Positions 44,623-57,002 of a DNA stretch of 64,000 nucleotides are shown here, in pieces. The notes beneath the pieces were generated by a model. It saw nothing but the letters and a program-made list of their open reading frames with translations, had not been told where the DNA came from and ran no database searches. This DNA comes from Escallonia rubra (lineage: Eukaryota; Streptophyta; Magnoliopsida; Escalloniales; Escalloniaceae). How positions within the stretch are numbered: the stretch's first letter is position 1; every line of letters begins with the position of its first letter. The stretch covers positions 124,001 through 188,000 of the forward strand of contig JAVXUO010001690.1 of the NCBI GenBank assembly GCA_033065855.1. Reading direction: 5' to 3'. The position numbers and the translations under genes were made by a program.

Positions 44623-45140
44623 CAGGAAACAGTGGATCATGTGTTCATACGATGTCCATATGCACAAGAAATATGGAGGTTGGTACCGGAGAGGATGAAT
44701 ATGAGGATACCATTGGAATCCTGGAATCAATTTCTACAATATGCAGCTCAAAAGTTCAGGGGAAAAAGCTTTAGAACCAAGCTTTGTAAGCTAGCTGTTG
44801 TAGTCTATGGCATATGGCAAGAGAGAAACTCAAGAATCTTCAAACAAATGCAAACCAATCCTGAAGGATGTTTCTGTGTAATACATCAGTGGATCAAGTA
44901 TAGAGTGAGTAGTTGGAAGAAAATACTACCAAATGCAAGAAACAAAGAGTTGTGTGCAGCATGGGAATTTAGCAAGTCCATTTTCATTGATGCCCATAAT
45001 GTATAGGTAACAAGTACATATTCAGTGATAGGTAACTAGTATAGCAAAATGTACAGTTTTTTTATTTCAGTTTTGGAGATGTACAAAAGGCTGTTTCTAT
45101 TACTTCAAGATGAATGAATACATTGGCTTTTGACCAAAAA
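44623..45140 (+). mobile_element. 5'-truncated LINE with 22-bp target duplication
   Basis: Flanking copies of a 22-bp word starting AGATCGCTTAATATAAT lie at 44601-44622 and 45141-45162 with one mismatch. The insert ends in GACCAAAAA (short A tail). It holds the end of a LINE ORF2: a zf-RVT domain (ETVDHVFIRCPYAQEIW), then VVVYGIWQERNSRIF, an open frame of about 125 codons ending at 45006. Only the last 0.5 kb of the element was copied, typical of target-primed reverse transcription. The host locus rather than the LINE supplies the first bases of the open frame. Confidence 0.88.
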
Positions 45141-45162
45141 AGATCGCTTAATATAATAAGTG

Positions 45163-47404
45163 TCACTTTTATGAACAACTTTAGCGATTTTAGTAGCACT
45201 TTTTAGTATCACTAAATAAAAATCACTGAAAGAACATTAAACGATTATCGATTATCGTTATATAGGAAGTTGCCAATTGTTTTTGTCCCAAAGGTATGTC
45301 TACAGCAGACTAAAAACAGAAGAGTGATGAGTTATAGATCTTCAAATGACATTAGACAAAGTTACTTCACCTCTTCTCATATTATTATACCCCTAAAACA
45401 TGGAAAAAATGGTTCCACTACTTCAAAAATTCCAAATATGATTGATTAAATAAGAACATGTTGAACCAAATAACAATGAGATGACTTCAGCTACCAATCA
45501 CAATATTCAAAGCAATGATATCCCTTGTGTGATAAACTCTTATAAGAAATTTATGATTTTAGCAGATTATTTCACGTGTAACTGGAAAATGGTTCCTCAA
45601 TATGGGTATCATTAGAACTAAACTTCAACCAAAAGAAACTTTTAAGGTCGTCTATATAGAGTATTAAAGTTGCATGCAACTATAATTGGATCGTTGTACC
45701 CAAAAAAAAAAAAACTATAATTGGATCCGATCTTGGATTATTTCATGCAAACTATTAGCTTCCCTTTTTTTTTTGGGCATTGTCATTTCCAATGTTATTG
45801 AATGATTAAAGGTTTCTATATCGTTGAAATCTGCTATCCAATTCAAAAACATGATAAAAAAAATAATAAGTTCACAAGATATAAGAACCGATCAGAATCC
45901 AAATTTTAGTCGATGTGGGATTTGACATATATAATAGTTTTACGCTCTTCCTTCTCGTACTTTCATCCCTTCAATGATGAAGTGTTTTGTAAAATAACCC
46001 CAAAAGCAGCATAGAGAGAGATAACTAAAGAGAGCTGATGCTTGAAGAAGGATCTAATCAATAAGCCAAAGCAACGCACCAATAACCACGCAAAAGATGG
46101 CATTACACATGATAATGACACGAAAATCAAAGGATTTCTATGTAGTTGAAGCATTGTATAAAATAAAGCATTCGGTTTAGAAAGCAGCATCCGTGGAGTA
46201 AGAAGCAAACCCTTCGCTTTGGCTTGCATAACCGACACACAAGCGGCCAAGTCTCTGTCTCTGGCATTTTATTACATGAAAGACTTGCTTGTTCTGTCTT
46301 TGCAGTTATAGCCTTGTAAGGTCTTCTATTATCCTTTCATAGTCATGGATATCTAGCCTTATTGTTGTCACTATGCAGCTGATGTGAGTTGAACATCTCT
46401 CAAGCGAGCAATTTTTTTTTAGTATAACGGAGATAGAAATGACGTGGCGTAACGGACAAGAAGAATTTAATAAGATGGAGTGATTTTCCGAAAATTGAGA
46501 ATTAAGATTTTATTATTCTCTCGTCTCATTTGTTGGTTACATCACATAATTACTATCACAGTTACATCAAAGTTTGTTTCCAAAGCAAGAGACTCCTTGC
46601 CACTGTCCACTCTTTTCTTGTGCGATTTGCAAACTTCTTTGTGAATTTCGTTTTTGGTACATTTTTCTATTCACCCTTTGTCCAAGATTTTATTGAACTT
46701 GAAAGGGATACATCAACTTAAGAGAGAATTTGAATGTACAAGTTTTATAAAGGGTTCCCTATCAGTGAGCTGGTTAGTGGACTAAATTTGAGTGTGCAAG
46801 ATCTCTAAATTTTTTGGGGTTTGTAGACCTAGTTGTCTTTCTTTAAAGTACAACATAATTCCATGGTAATTTTGCAAGAACTCTTACCTCTCAATAGCAA
46901 TTTCTATACTGCCCTCTGATTGTTGGAGCTCTTGCAAACCCAGTGTTTCTTCTCCTCGTATTGGTCCAGAACAGGTCCAAGGGGAGCTTCCAGTATACAG
47001 CAAAAGAATCTGAAATGCCTCTAGAAGAGGTTTTCGTCGATGTAACACTCATGGCTTGGCCTAAGTGAACTCCGACTGGCTATGTAATTTGGTATATGAT
47101 GAATCCTACAGTGAATATCCACGACTCCAAATTCTTTGCAAACATGCCTTGGCAACAATTTAAATCTTGGAATTCTGTTCCTCTTAGCGGTTCTACTTTG
47201 ATTGCGGATTAACCAGTAAAGCGAAATCCACCAGCTGTCAGAGTCACTTCCACATTAAGCTCAGATACTCAAACTCACCAGTGAATGCCAGTGTCATTAA
47301 GAGTTTTTTACGGCTTTGCAGTGAATCCCAAATGCAGCCAGAGTCTCAATTTGAATGTAATTTCTCTTTGCACGATACCAAGAACATCTTGGTGCAATAC
47401 ATGT
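45163..47404. other. Intergenic and cis-prenyltransferase 3' flank
   Basis: No supported gene. A short frame at 45963-46250 has hydrophobic stretches only and was not accepted. Confidence 0.35.
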
Positions 47405-49691
47405 TTAAGGATCTTGTCCGCCATACCGCCTCTGTCTTTGTCGAAAGGAACGCAAAGCCTCTATGAAGTCAGGCTCTCCAAAATCAGGCCAGTGGGACTC
47501 TGCAAAGAATAATTCGGTATAGGCCAACTGCCATAAGAAGAAGTTGCTCAGTCTAAGCTCACCACTAGTCCGTATAAGAAGATCAGGGCGTGAGAGCTGG
47601 GCACAATTTGTTTGCAATTCCTTTTCTATTAGAAACTCATTGATGTCTTCAGGTTCAATAAGACCGTCCTTCACTTTGAGGGCAATGCTTTGACAGGCTT
47701 GCACAATGTCGTACTGCCCGCTATAGCTAACTGCAACAACTAGATGCAGTCGCGAATTGTTCTTTGTTGTCTCTTCCACACTTTCTATCAATTTCTGCAG
47801 GGCCTTCGGAAGCTTAGTAGAATCCCCAATTAGAGAAACTCGGATATCCCTCCTGTTAGAAGCCTGGAAATCATGATTATATGCAATACTAATAGTTGTA
47901 CATAACAGAAGAACAAACAATCATCACATAGAATTGTGGAAGGGTCAGGCATTGCATCAAAGTCATACCTGCATCTTTGCAATCAGTTAGAGTAAGTTTA
48001 TGTTGAACTGGTCAAAAATGGGAAAAAATTTAAAGGAGTAGAAATTGTAAGGGCGGCTTGCCACTTACTATAACGAAAAGCCACGGTAAAATACGTCAAG
48101 AACCAAAATTTCAGGCCACAACACCAATCTTTAGTACGAGATACTCAAGTAAGCCTCCCTTTGTACCATGTAAAAAAAAAAAGAGTTGGAAAATTAAGCC
48201 CTTCCGCCAAACTACTGGAGAGCTGCATGAATCATTAAACTCTTTCTTACTAGTTCTAATTATATTACTCGGCCTAGTGATCCGCCATCGTCCCCTGTAT
48301 TCGTGCTCCCCTGAGGACCTAGATGACCAAATGTCCATCTACCACTTCTAACTCATCAAAGAATGCGCGAGTGCTGCTTTCATTAGCATAGCTTGGGCTA
48401 GTGAAGAATACTGGCGATTTACATGTATATAACATATGAACTGGCATGGAAAGAAGCAAATGAAATGAAATTGCCAAATGATAATTGATTACCAAGTCAC
48501 TACAAAAGATAGCATTTGACAGCAAATTTAAAGGACGAGCCTTGGTGCAACGCAAACAGCCTCTCACTCACTTTCCATTTAATAGCAAAATTGCTTGTAA
48601 AGCTACCAAGTCTAACATCGGAATTATGCCCTTTCAATTAAAAGGTAAAAGATACAGCACTAATTCAACGGATGTGAACCAACACCAACAATAGCCCAGA
48701 ACCCATTCTATCTGCTTTCATGGTAGCCCATTCAAGCCTACTCCATAAAGCTTCCAATCTCATTTCAATCATATTCTTTTTTATACCCAATAAATGATAC
48801 CACAACAAATGACACAGCAAACACGCAAATTACTCCCGCCATTTCTTAGGAATTGTTTCCTCGTACTTTTTACAAAAAAATTTAAAATAGATTCGGTATA
48901 TGTAAACATTGACTTATTCATCCTTGCCAAACAATACTTATATAATCTATAACTGCTATTTGAGCTTCAATTTAGTGTTTACATATACAAAGCTTATTCT
49001 AGGAATGAGCAGGAGGGAGTGGAACATTCACTAATATGCCACTTTACCTCACAAAATCCTCCACCTCCTTTCTCAATGCTCTTGCAAACAAACTCATCAA
49101 GAAGTCAACTTCCACCTTCAACAATCCAACAAGAACAACACAACACCCATCAATCAACAAGGTCAAAGAAACCAAACATTAGGCCAAACTTACAGATAAA
49201 AAACGAACAAGAAACCCAAAAACAAAAAAAATAAGGGAAGAGAAACCCACTTTAGGTCGGACCCAGTTGTCGGATGAGAAGGCGAACACCGTAAGGACCC
49301 TGATCCCCCACCTGCAGCACAGCTCCACCACCCCCCTCAGGCTTCGGAGACCGGCCTCGTAACCCGACGCCGCCGGCAGGCCTCTCGCCCGGGCCCACCT
49401 CCTGTTCCCGTCCATGATCACCGCCACGTGCCTCGGCATCGACTCTCTGCGGAGACCCTCCGGCAGCGGGTCCTCCCTCGCCGGAGCTCCGGCACCTGCC
49501 ACTCTTCCGTTTACGACGTCGTTCCTGTATTCTTCAGTAAAGTTCGGCTCTCTGGTGGATACACGCAGCGGACGTGAAGTGCGTGTAAAAGAGATAAAAA
49601 CAGACGTCAGAAGTCGACTTGGAGCGTTCGGCAACAAGGGTTCTGACCGGAGAGAGAAGACATAGGAGGGATGGAGAGAGAGTGAGGGCAT
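47405..49691 (-). CDS. cis-Prenyltransferase (polyprenyl/dehydrodolichyl diphosphate synthase family), probably plastid-targeted
   Basis: Three exons: 49691-49251, 49115-49048 and 47852-47405, 318 aa. Residues 1-60 are Ser/Arg/Pro-rich with few acids, like a plastid transit peptide. The catalytic region follows: [13 protein letters not shown] (Asp binds Mg-pyrophosphate), FAFSSDNW, a [10 protein letters not shown] helix, [21 protein letters not shown], and the substrate signature [13 protein letters not shown]-x-SNF-x2-WQ near the end, then WPDFGE. The enzyme adds isopentenyl diphosphate in cis to make polyprenyl diphosphates. An acceptor 11 bases upstream of the chosen one (exon start 47863) would shift the frame; the chosen site keeps DFVRRDIRV, as in relatives. 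Product chain length cannot be told from sequence. Confidence 0.9.
48833..49019. mobile_element. Possible degenerate Stowaway-like MITE in a CPT intron
   Basis: The ends read CTCCCGCCATTTCTTAGG and, inverted, CTCCCTCCTGCTCATTCC, similar to Stowaway termini, with TA at the left and a changed right flank. The interior is AT-rich. It lies in the second intron of the cis-prenyltransferase. Confidence 0.45.
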
Positions 49692-51034
49692 TGCTGCTAC
49701 GGTTGAAAAACAAACTTGAACTGCAAAACCTTCACTCGCTACGCCATTATCGTTGCAGGGAGAATCTGTCCGTGGAGTGGGCGGGCGTGGGGGAGGCGGG
49801 TCGAGTTGGCGGGTTCTTGAAAATGGAGGGGGATATGGGGGTTCTGGTGAGGTTTCAATTTGCCCGCGTTACGAGATAGGGAAGGAACGGTCGGAATTTC
49901 AGAAAGGTAATCAGAGAGACGGCGTCGTATGGTGTAGTTAGCATCTGTTCACTCTTTGGACTAGCGCTTCAATGGTTTTCGTTTTCTTTTCTCTTTTTTT
50001 TTTTTGGTAATTGATTTCCTCTTAGTTTTGGTATCATATATGCGAAAAAGAGAAAAATGATTTTCCCCTTTGGTTTTAGTGTTTGGATTGAGCAATTAAG
50101 ATCCCGTTTGTTACGTGAGCGTCTTACTTACATTTTATCACGTAATGTCTCACATCTGTTTTACTTTTATTGTAATATCAGATCTTATTTGTCACGTGTC
50201 TCCATTATATCTCAAATATACTTAGATATCGTAAAGTAGAGTCTCGCTTGCATCCCGCTCCCATTTCGTATGTTCAAATCTTCTCATGTTGTGTGTCCCC
50301 CTTGTGACTTCCCCTATTGGTGTACCGAATTTTGAGGTATCTCAAGCCTCCTGTATGTTTTGATCTTGTTAAGAGGTCTCACTCATGTCTTATCAGTGAG
50401 CACTCTATTGCCAATCAATTGGTTTAATATACTGTGCATAATCTTTCTATCCAGCAAGGAAGCTAGACCGAGATCTACCAAATCATCAAAATAGCTCAAC
50501 ATTTCTTCTTCCTACTAGCAAGAAGGATAGGCTCAACAAAGCTCTCTCAGAATTTAGTGTGACCTTAACTGTGCAAGCACATGATGATACAAAGCAATAA
50601 ATAAGCAGAACGTTGCAGTTAATGACATACATTACATATCGAACAACATTCTATAGTATCAAATCTGCGATACAGAAAAAGGGGAAATATATAGTGGAAT
50701 ATTACATAAGATTCCTCAAAAGGTGTCTCGTCCAGCGTGGTGGTTCGCCCAAAATTTAACCCTCTCCCTTCACAAGAAATCTTGACATGAGGGCAGCAAA
50801 ATAATTCCAGTCATAACTCATAGTGAAGTGGCCAGCATTGAATTGCATATTCAATGGCAGAAAGAGCTGGAACAGGGGCACATTATAGCCTCAATCCAAT
50901 AGCAGGCTTGTATCATCAAGGGCGTGCTAACTTCAAACTGTATCTTCTTGGACCGACAAATTGCAAGGCCAAAGGAGGGGGTGGGGCGCAGGAATGCACA
51001 GAAAAACGTTCCTGTCACAGCTTAAGGAAAACAA
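49692..51034. other. CPT promoter, then RUS5 3' flank
   Basis: 49700-49940 is GC-richer, with GGCGGG and GGGGGAT words, probably 5'UTR and core promoter of the minus-strand CPT gene. 50400-51034 is probably RUS5 3'UTR. Overlapping plus-strand frames here have no support. Confidence 0.4.
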
Positions 51035-54000
51035 TCAGATAGCATCCACCTCTTTAATTGAAATTTCTTTATGAACCTTTAAGTTTATTTGATTTGTATC
51101 CCATCCAGCTTCTTCCAACTGTTGCAATAAGTTGTCAAACCTATCCTTCAATTCAATCAAGCTTTGCTCAAGTTGATCAACGACATTATCTACGCTGCCC
51201 GAGTTTTGATAAAGCCAGTAAGTCTGCCAGACACTTCGTAACACTGATAGACTAGTAGCTCCCTCCTGTAGCAAAAGTTATACGTTCCAAGCAAAAAGAT
51301 TAGTCTTCCAAAATCCTCACGAGTCCTGAACGAAATAGAAGGGGGCCAACATTCTTAGAAGAGGTCTAGTGCATTGCAACTGAATACCTTGAAGGACACG
51401 AAGACCTCAAAATTTCTTGGTTGCTGTAGGTTCATCACAAGAATATATTTCTCCTTTGCATAGAGTTTTAAAAGCATCTTCACCTGTGTAAAACAAATAA
51501 AGATATCAAGCTTTACCTTTCGAAGACTAAATTCCACAATTCAACTTTTCACCATTCTGATATTGTAAAATCATTTTGTTTAGCACGTTTTGATCTTAAA
51601 TTCGCTCAGTTTTATGACTGGGTCCTGCTAGTCTTATCATGTACTATACGTACTCATAATGTGAACGGTTTGCAAATAAGGAAAAATGCAAAACAAAACA
51701 GAGACAACCTACAATCTGATGAAGAATGAATAATCACTCACAACTGACGTCCTAAAAACATGAATAGTGTCAAGAAATTGCTTCAAAACAAAGGCAAAAG
51801 TATGTCTCAACTGGAAGATAAGACTATCATGTATCTAGTAATTCTCTCCACGACAGGAACAGTAAAATAAACACTTAATAAGGCCTTACTGCATTAAAAG
51901 AATAACAGCAACGAAGTATCCTAGACATTACCATGGAGCCGGATCTCTCACCACCAACCATCTCTTCAAAGGACACACCAAAACTGATGCGAGGTTTTAA
52001 TAATCTTTGCCATGACAAAATGCTCTCCATCCTATTGCAATCATGAGATCCTGATCAGAGCACAGAATAGAAGGGTCATTGTCTTGATGGAAAACAATGT
52101 GTCGTAGGGCCCCAAACAAGCATAAAGTTTTTACCTGGGACTCTAGAGCTTTCGACGTGTGCTTTAACCAATATACGAGCACGCTTGAGATTTATCTATC
52201 AGGAAACAAGAGAGGAAAATTAGTTAAAGACTGTTAAAGTCAACCATAAATGAACACTCAGAAAAGTGGCTGCATTCCTAGGACTCGATTCTTCATTTCC
52301 TTTCAGTTAATCTTATCCTTGCTTTTCCGCGCATGTTTCCAAGAAAGTTCAGTCACAAAAACTTACAAGTTAACATTTTTATGGAACTTCAGCCAACTTG
52401 GGATAGTTTAGACCTGGATTGGAAGGATACGGGCATACGGCTTTTGTATTTCTTTCAAACTTTCTGGTGAAACTTCAGCCAACTCTCATAAAAATATGCT
52501 AAGTTGTGCTATATTCACTCAAATACACATTAAGATTTCAAAGGTTACATAATTCATAAAGTAAAACCTGCAGACATGGGGTTCATATCGATTTTTGAGA
52601 TGGATGAGAAAATTTAGAACCATTATCAAGATTCAATACTTCCACTCCACGTCTACCTTGAATATGTACTTATCTAGCTAACGTCGAGTTTAGAATACAG
52701 CGGCAATTTGGGGCAAAAAAGATGAAAAAGGAAGTCTGTATGGAGCATCTTACTGTGCTAAATTCCAGAACTGAAAGAGATTGATAGCGTAGCCAAAGGT
52801 GCAGAAGCCGCATGCTCAACCATGTTAACACCAACACTGGATACGACGATGAAAGGCCAGGTGTAGACTGCATTAAAGTACGACGTTTAAGCTCAGAAAA
52901 TCCTAGAAGCAAATTGGATAAGTGATACATTAAGGGATTTATTAAGATTAGAGGAGAAACATATCAGCAAGCAACATGATATACCTACCAGGACTAATAC
53001 ACCCAAACCAAGGCCAAGCAGCTGAGCAGCTACCTCCCAAACCTCCTCCTGCAACATTAAACCAAGCAGTATAAGAAGAGGCATAATTTTTTAAGGAACC
53101 TCCATAAAAAAGGTGGACATTTTTTTCAAAGTTGGACTGAGGGCCAAAATTACCCACTCACACATAGTAAATCTCCCAAACAAGTTATTAGTGAAGCAGA
53201 AGTAACAAGTAAAAACAACGCAAGCCTTAGACATTAATACCACAAGTAGAACGAGCGAACAAGTGCCGGTTATTCCTTCTGAATAATTATGAAAATTCAC
53301 CAACAAAGCTGTGTGCAAACACAACATCAAGCTAAAAGTCACCGCAATACCACACTGTGGATGACAGATGGAGGGACTCTTTAGCAGAGTTGTGAGAGTG
53401 ATGGAAAAGGTAAGAGATTGCCCAGAGAAAAGGATTTCATCATATTGCTTTGGGATGAGACTCCCATCTGGCTATCCAATGAATTCAACATATTTAAACA
53501 TCAATAATTAACAATTCTGGTTCTTAAGTAGAAAAACTAAGCGACCACAATATGATCCTAAAGCATAAGACTAGAAACCAAATTAAAGTTTTACCTTTGC
53601 TGCTACGTCTCCCAGGTTTCCTGCTATTGCAAAATGATTTTGAATCACCCGAAATGAGGGATCTTTTAGTCCCCTTGCCACAGCCTGTTCAGAGAATACA
53701 GGTAAAGAACCTAAGTAAGAAAAGTTCGAACATGTACTCGTCAATCTAAGGCATTTATAGCAGAAATATATAACTAAAACCACGGCATGCCCCTAACTCG
53801 TTGAAAAAGTGCAACGAGTAGGAAATTTCATCTAACTGACGTACCTTTGCAAGATTACCAAGAGATGCCAGAGGTAGGAAGTATGCAGGATATAGTGGCG
53901 TAGTAAGATCGAATATGCTGCATGAAAAACTTAACAAAATTAAGGGACTTGAAAGTTTGGCACAAACTCATTTCAAAGAAAAGCATGTGCTAATTACCTT

Positions 54001-56703
54001 CCTGCACTTCCAATGAAGTCTGCATACATGCGCCACTGCTTGGGATCATCATCAAAGAGATTGCCAAATTTCCCACCTGGATATAATAGTAATGGTTACT
54101 GTAAACATGCCATAGCATTCTTTTTCTCTCCTCTAGCTTAACTGAAAATGTTCAGACCTATGAATAGGCGCCCAACAGCACCAATGCCATCCTTCGACAC
54201 CCATCTGCAGATTTGGATAACACATATTTTGATCCGCCAAATATTTGTCCCTTGTATATGCAGCATATGTCCTAGTATTAACAGCAATAACCAAGGGGAC
54301 ATATCATGAACTACCCACTTATTTAACTAATGGCCACCACATTCATATTCATAACAATCCTCCTTGTATTGCAGTAGAATATTCAAAAAAAGCACTACAC
54401 TGCCAAAACTGAAGAAAGTTTACCTGATGGCAGCAGCAGAGGCAGCAGCAGAAGCAGCAGCAGTAGTTCCAGAGAATGAGCCTACGCCAACTGCCTGTCC
54501 TATAAGCGAATTGGCATTAAAAACAGTAGAAAGATCGGCTATGACTACAACGAAATCTAAGATGCTTAACAGGAGAAAACCATAAAACCAAAATGTTGAA
54601 AAGGAAATAAAACAAGAGGACTGGGTATGGGTAAAACACTGCGTTTAGCGGTTAAGGTACGATACTAAAAAGATGTTTGTTACTCCCTCCATCCCTTAAA
54701 GAGTGATCCATTTCATTTTGCACGTATATTAAGGATTTAGGTTATATATTGTGTCTTTCCCATTTTATCCTTTAGAGAGAGGGGGGAAGAGAGTGGGCCA
54801 TGAGAGAGAAAATGAGTTGATAGAGAATTAAATGTGGTGAGAGAAATAGAATAAAAAAAGTATAAAAAGGGTAAATATGTAAAAATACTTACAGAATCTT
54901 TCCTGATTTGGAAGTGATCACTTTTTGTGGGAAGACCCAAAAAGGAAATATGATCAGTTTTTTAGGGACGGAGGGAGTATTATATAACAAAGCAGATTAA
55001 TGGCTGAGTTAGATTGGCGTGCCTTTAAAAGACTTGAAGTCACCAATGTATGACAGATCCATGCAGTAATATTTGTTGGGAACTGTAACAACATGTATTC
55101 CAAGTAATCATCTGAAACTGACCCTGCATCGAATATGGAAAAAGGGGAAGCTAGTTACAAATACACAAGTACGGGAGGATAACAAGTGAAAGACCATTGA
55201 CCAAATACTTGGACTAATTTCAATTATTACATGCTGAATTTTAATGTTATTGCATGCTTCCTCCTATCGTGAGCCAAATTACTCCTCCTTTCGTACATTC
55301 AATTTACTGTCTTCTACTCTGTCCATGTCTAGTGAGTGTCAGTGGCAAGTACATTGTCAAAACTAAATCAGGTTGCACGTTGATTAGAGATTTACAAACT
55401 GTTCAATAGATTAGCTAAACATCGCTGCATATGATGCGCTTGTGCCACTATTTAGTAGTCAGTTCATGATGGACTTTTCAATATATAGAGGACACCGAAC
55501 TTTGTAATGCCTCGTATATTGACAATTTGCAGATAGGATTTCCAAAAGGAGAGAAAACCTTATGAAGATCAGAAGAAAGTGAATGATCAGTTTACCTGGG
55601 AAGCCTGCAGGTAAAATGAAATCTTTGACAATGTCAGGAAGCCAAGACAATTCTGTCTTAGAAAAGTGTGATCTTACAGATCCGTCAGTTTTGGACCCAT
55701 GTTCATCCAACACGGTTCTCAATTGCAAATCATCATCTAGTATATACCTGTTTTGCAGCACCTCATTAGAAACAAATAACTATTCACACAAACACTGAAC
55801 ATAAAAAGGACTATTATCATTACACGGATTTCATCAGCAAACTAACAGAGCAATTTTATTAATTCATGCATTAAGAGCAACATTATAAAAGACAAATGGG
55901 TAAGTTTACTTCAGACTCCATTAAGCAATCCATATCTTAAGCAAGTCTCCACTTCTGAAAGCAAAATAAATACTTTAAGGCCTGGATTTTCCATCCGATG
56001 TGGTCCGGGGTGTTACACTCGATGAATTGGCCCGTCCTCACTTTTTTCATGGTATCTTGGCTTGCATTTCATAATCGTAAACTTCTCCATTTTGAAACAT
56101 GGCATCAAATGTGGATCGCTACTTTTTTTCTCAATGACTCTTTTCTAGCTAGCCAGGCATAATCAAACGAGCCATCGATAACTAAGAACTAGCAAGATTA
56201 ATAGTACCTCTTAGAAGTTCCATTTCCGAGTCTTTCAACTAAAATCACACGAGGTTCGCCTTCTCTGTAATAGAAACAAAAATTAAAACAGCGATGTGCA
56301 GAGCGAAAACACTCACTTTTTAACATAGCTCATAAACAGCAATTCTTCTCGGCGATTGTGCCCTATTTTGAATTGTCAAACGGAACTTACAAAAGCTGTA
56401 ACAACAATTTAACGTCAATTACATGCGCACGAAATCTTCCTAGTAAGTCGCTGTAAGTCGCGAAAAGTGCGGACAAAAACTATGGAACTGAGGGAGTATC
56501 GTTTTCCTTTTTCAGTTCTTCTAATTTTTTCTCAGCAGGAGTAGTTACCTCTGTTGTTGACTGTGTTCTACAGCTTGTCCTTCTGGGGAATTAGGCTGCT
56601 TGGGCGAGGAGGTGGCGCGTGGAAACTGAAATGGCGCACGCGCGGTCTCTCGCGACGGTGCAATACCGTAACACGGCAAGCGTAATTGCAGAGAGCAAGA
56701 CAT
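51035..56703 (-). CDS. RUS5: RUS5-like protein (ROOT UVB SENSITIVE family, DUF647)
   Basis: Fifteen exons keep one frame for 501 aa: 56703-56549, 56264-56208, 55747-55596, 55123-55023, 54494-54424, 54204-54158, 54076-53998, 53917-53845, 53684-53595, 53048-52989, 52867-52754, 52195-52135, 52050-51932, 51483-51388 and 51265-51035. The start is Ser/Arg/Pro-rich and acid-poor, suggesting a transit peptide. DUF647 follows: SWLPDIVKDFILPAGFPG, SVSDDYL, TSSLLKAVGVGSFSG, a poly-Ala/Ser stretch, RWVSKDGIGAVGRL, DDDPKQWRMYADFIGS, FDLTTPLYP and VIQNHFAIAGNLGDVAAK. A Gly/Leu-rich helix and the C-terminal LRSVWQTYW region close it. These blocks fit RUS5 better than RUS2, 3 or 4 as I recall them. Biochemical function is unknown. 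Intron 4 has a GC donor (AAG|GCACGC). Confidence 0.92.
54683..54977. mobile_element. Stowaway-like MITE in RUS5 intron 4
   Basis: The termini CTCCCTCCATCCCTTAAAG and, inverted, CTCCCTCCGTCCCTAAAAA are flanked by TA on both sides (54681-54682, 54978-54979), as for Tc1/mariner-derived Stowaway elements. 295 bp, no coding capacity. Confidence 0.85.
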
Positions 56704-57002
56704 ACCGGTGAAAGTTTAGGGTTTAAATGCGAGAATGCCGCTCAAAATGAACGGAGTGGTAGCGGTAGGAGTGGAGGAGGCAGCTCTATCTTGATGCGGT
56801 CACCCGACCCGTTTCTTTTGGCATCCCGGGCCAAATATCTTATACCCATTCCCGAATGGGATACAGTTTTTTTTGTACTTTTTCCTTATAAAACCAATTT
56901 AGATAACTGTCCCCCGAGCTAAGTTTCGGTAATTACACTCGACACTATTGTGATTTTTGTTCATGACACATGGCTATACTAATTATTAAAATTACACTAA
57001 GG
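56704..57002. other. RUS5 upstream region
   Basis: Promoter side of RUS5; 56740-56830 is GC-richer with a GGTAGCGGTAGGAGTGG run. The 8-bp target duplication CACTAAGG ends it at 57002. Confidence 0.4.

Noticed and set aside
45963-46250. 95-codon hydrophobic frame on the minus strand
   Set aside because: No homologous domain, no splice context, and ordinary AT-rich surroundings.
47281-47512. Plus-strand frames at the 3' end of the cis-prenyltransferase
   Set aside because: They overlap the last CPT exon antisense; no recognisable domain.
49414-49941. Plus-strand Arg/Gly-rich frames
   Set aside because: Antisense of CPT exon 1 and its GC-rich promoter.
56440-56500. Possible MITE end (GAGGGAGTAT) in RUS5 intron 1
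   Set aside because: Only one terminus-like word was found and no inverted partner.
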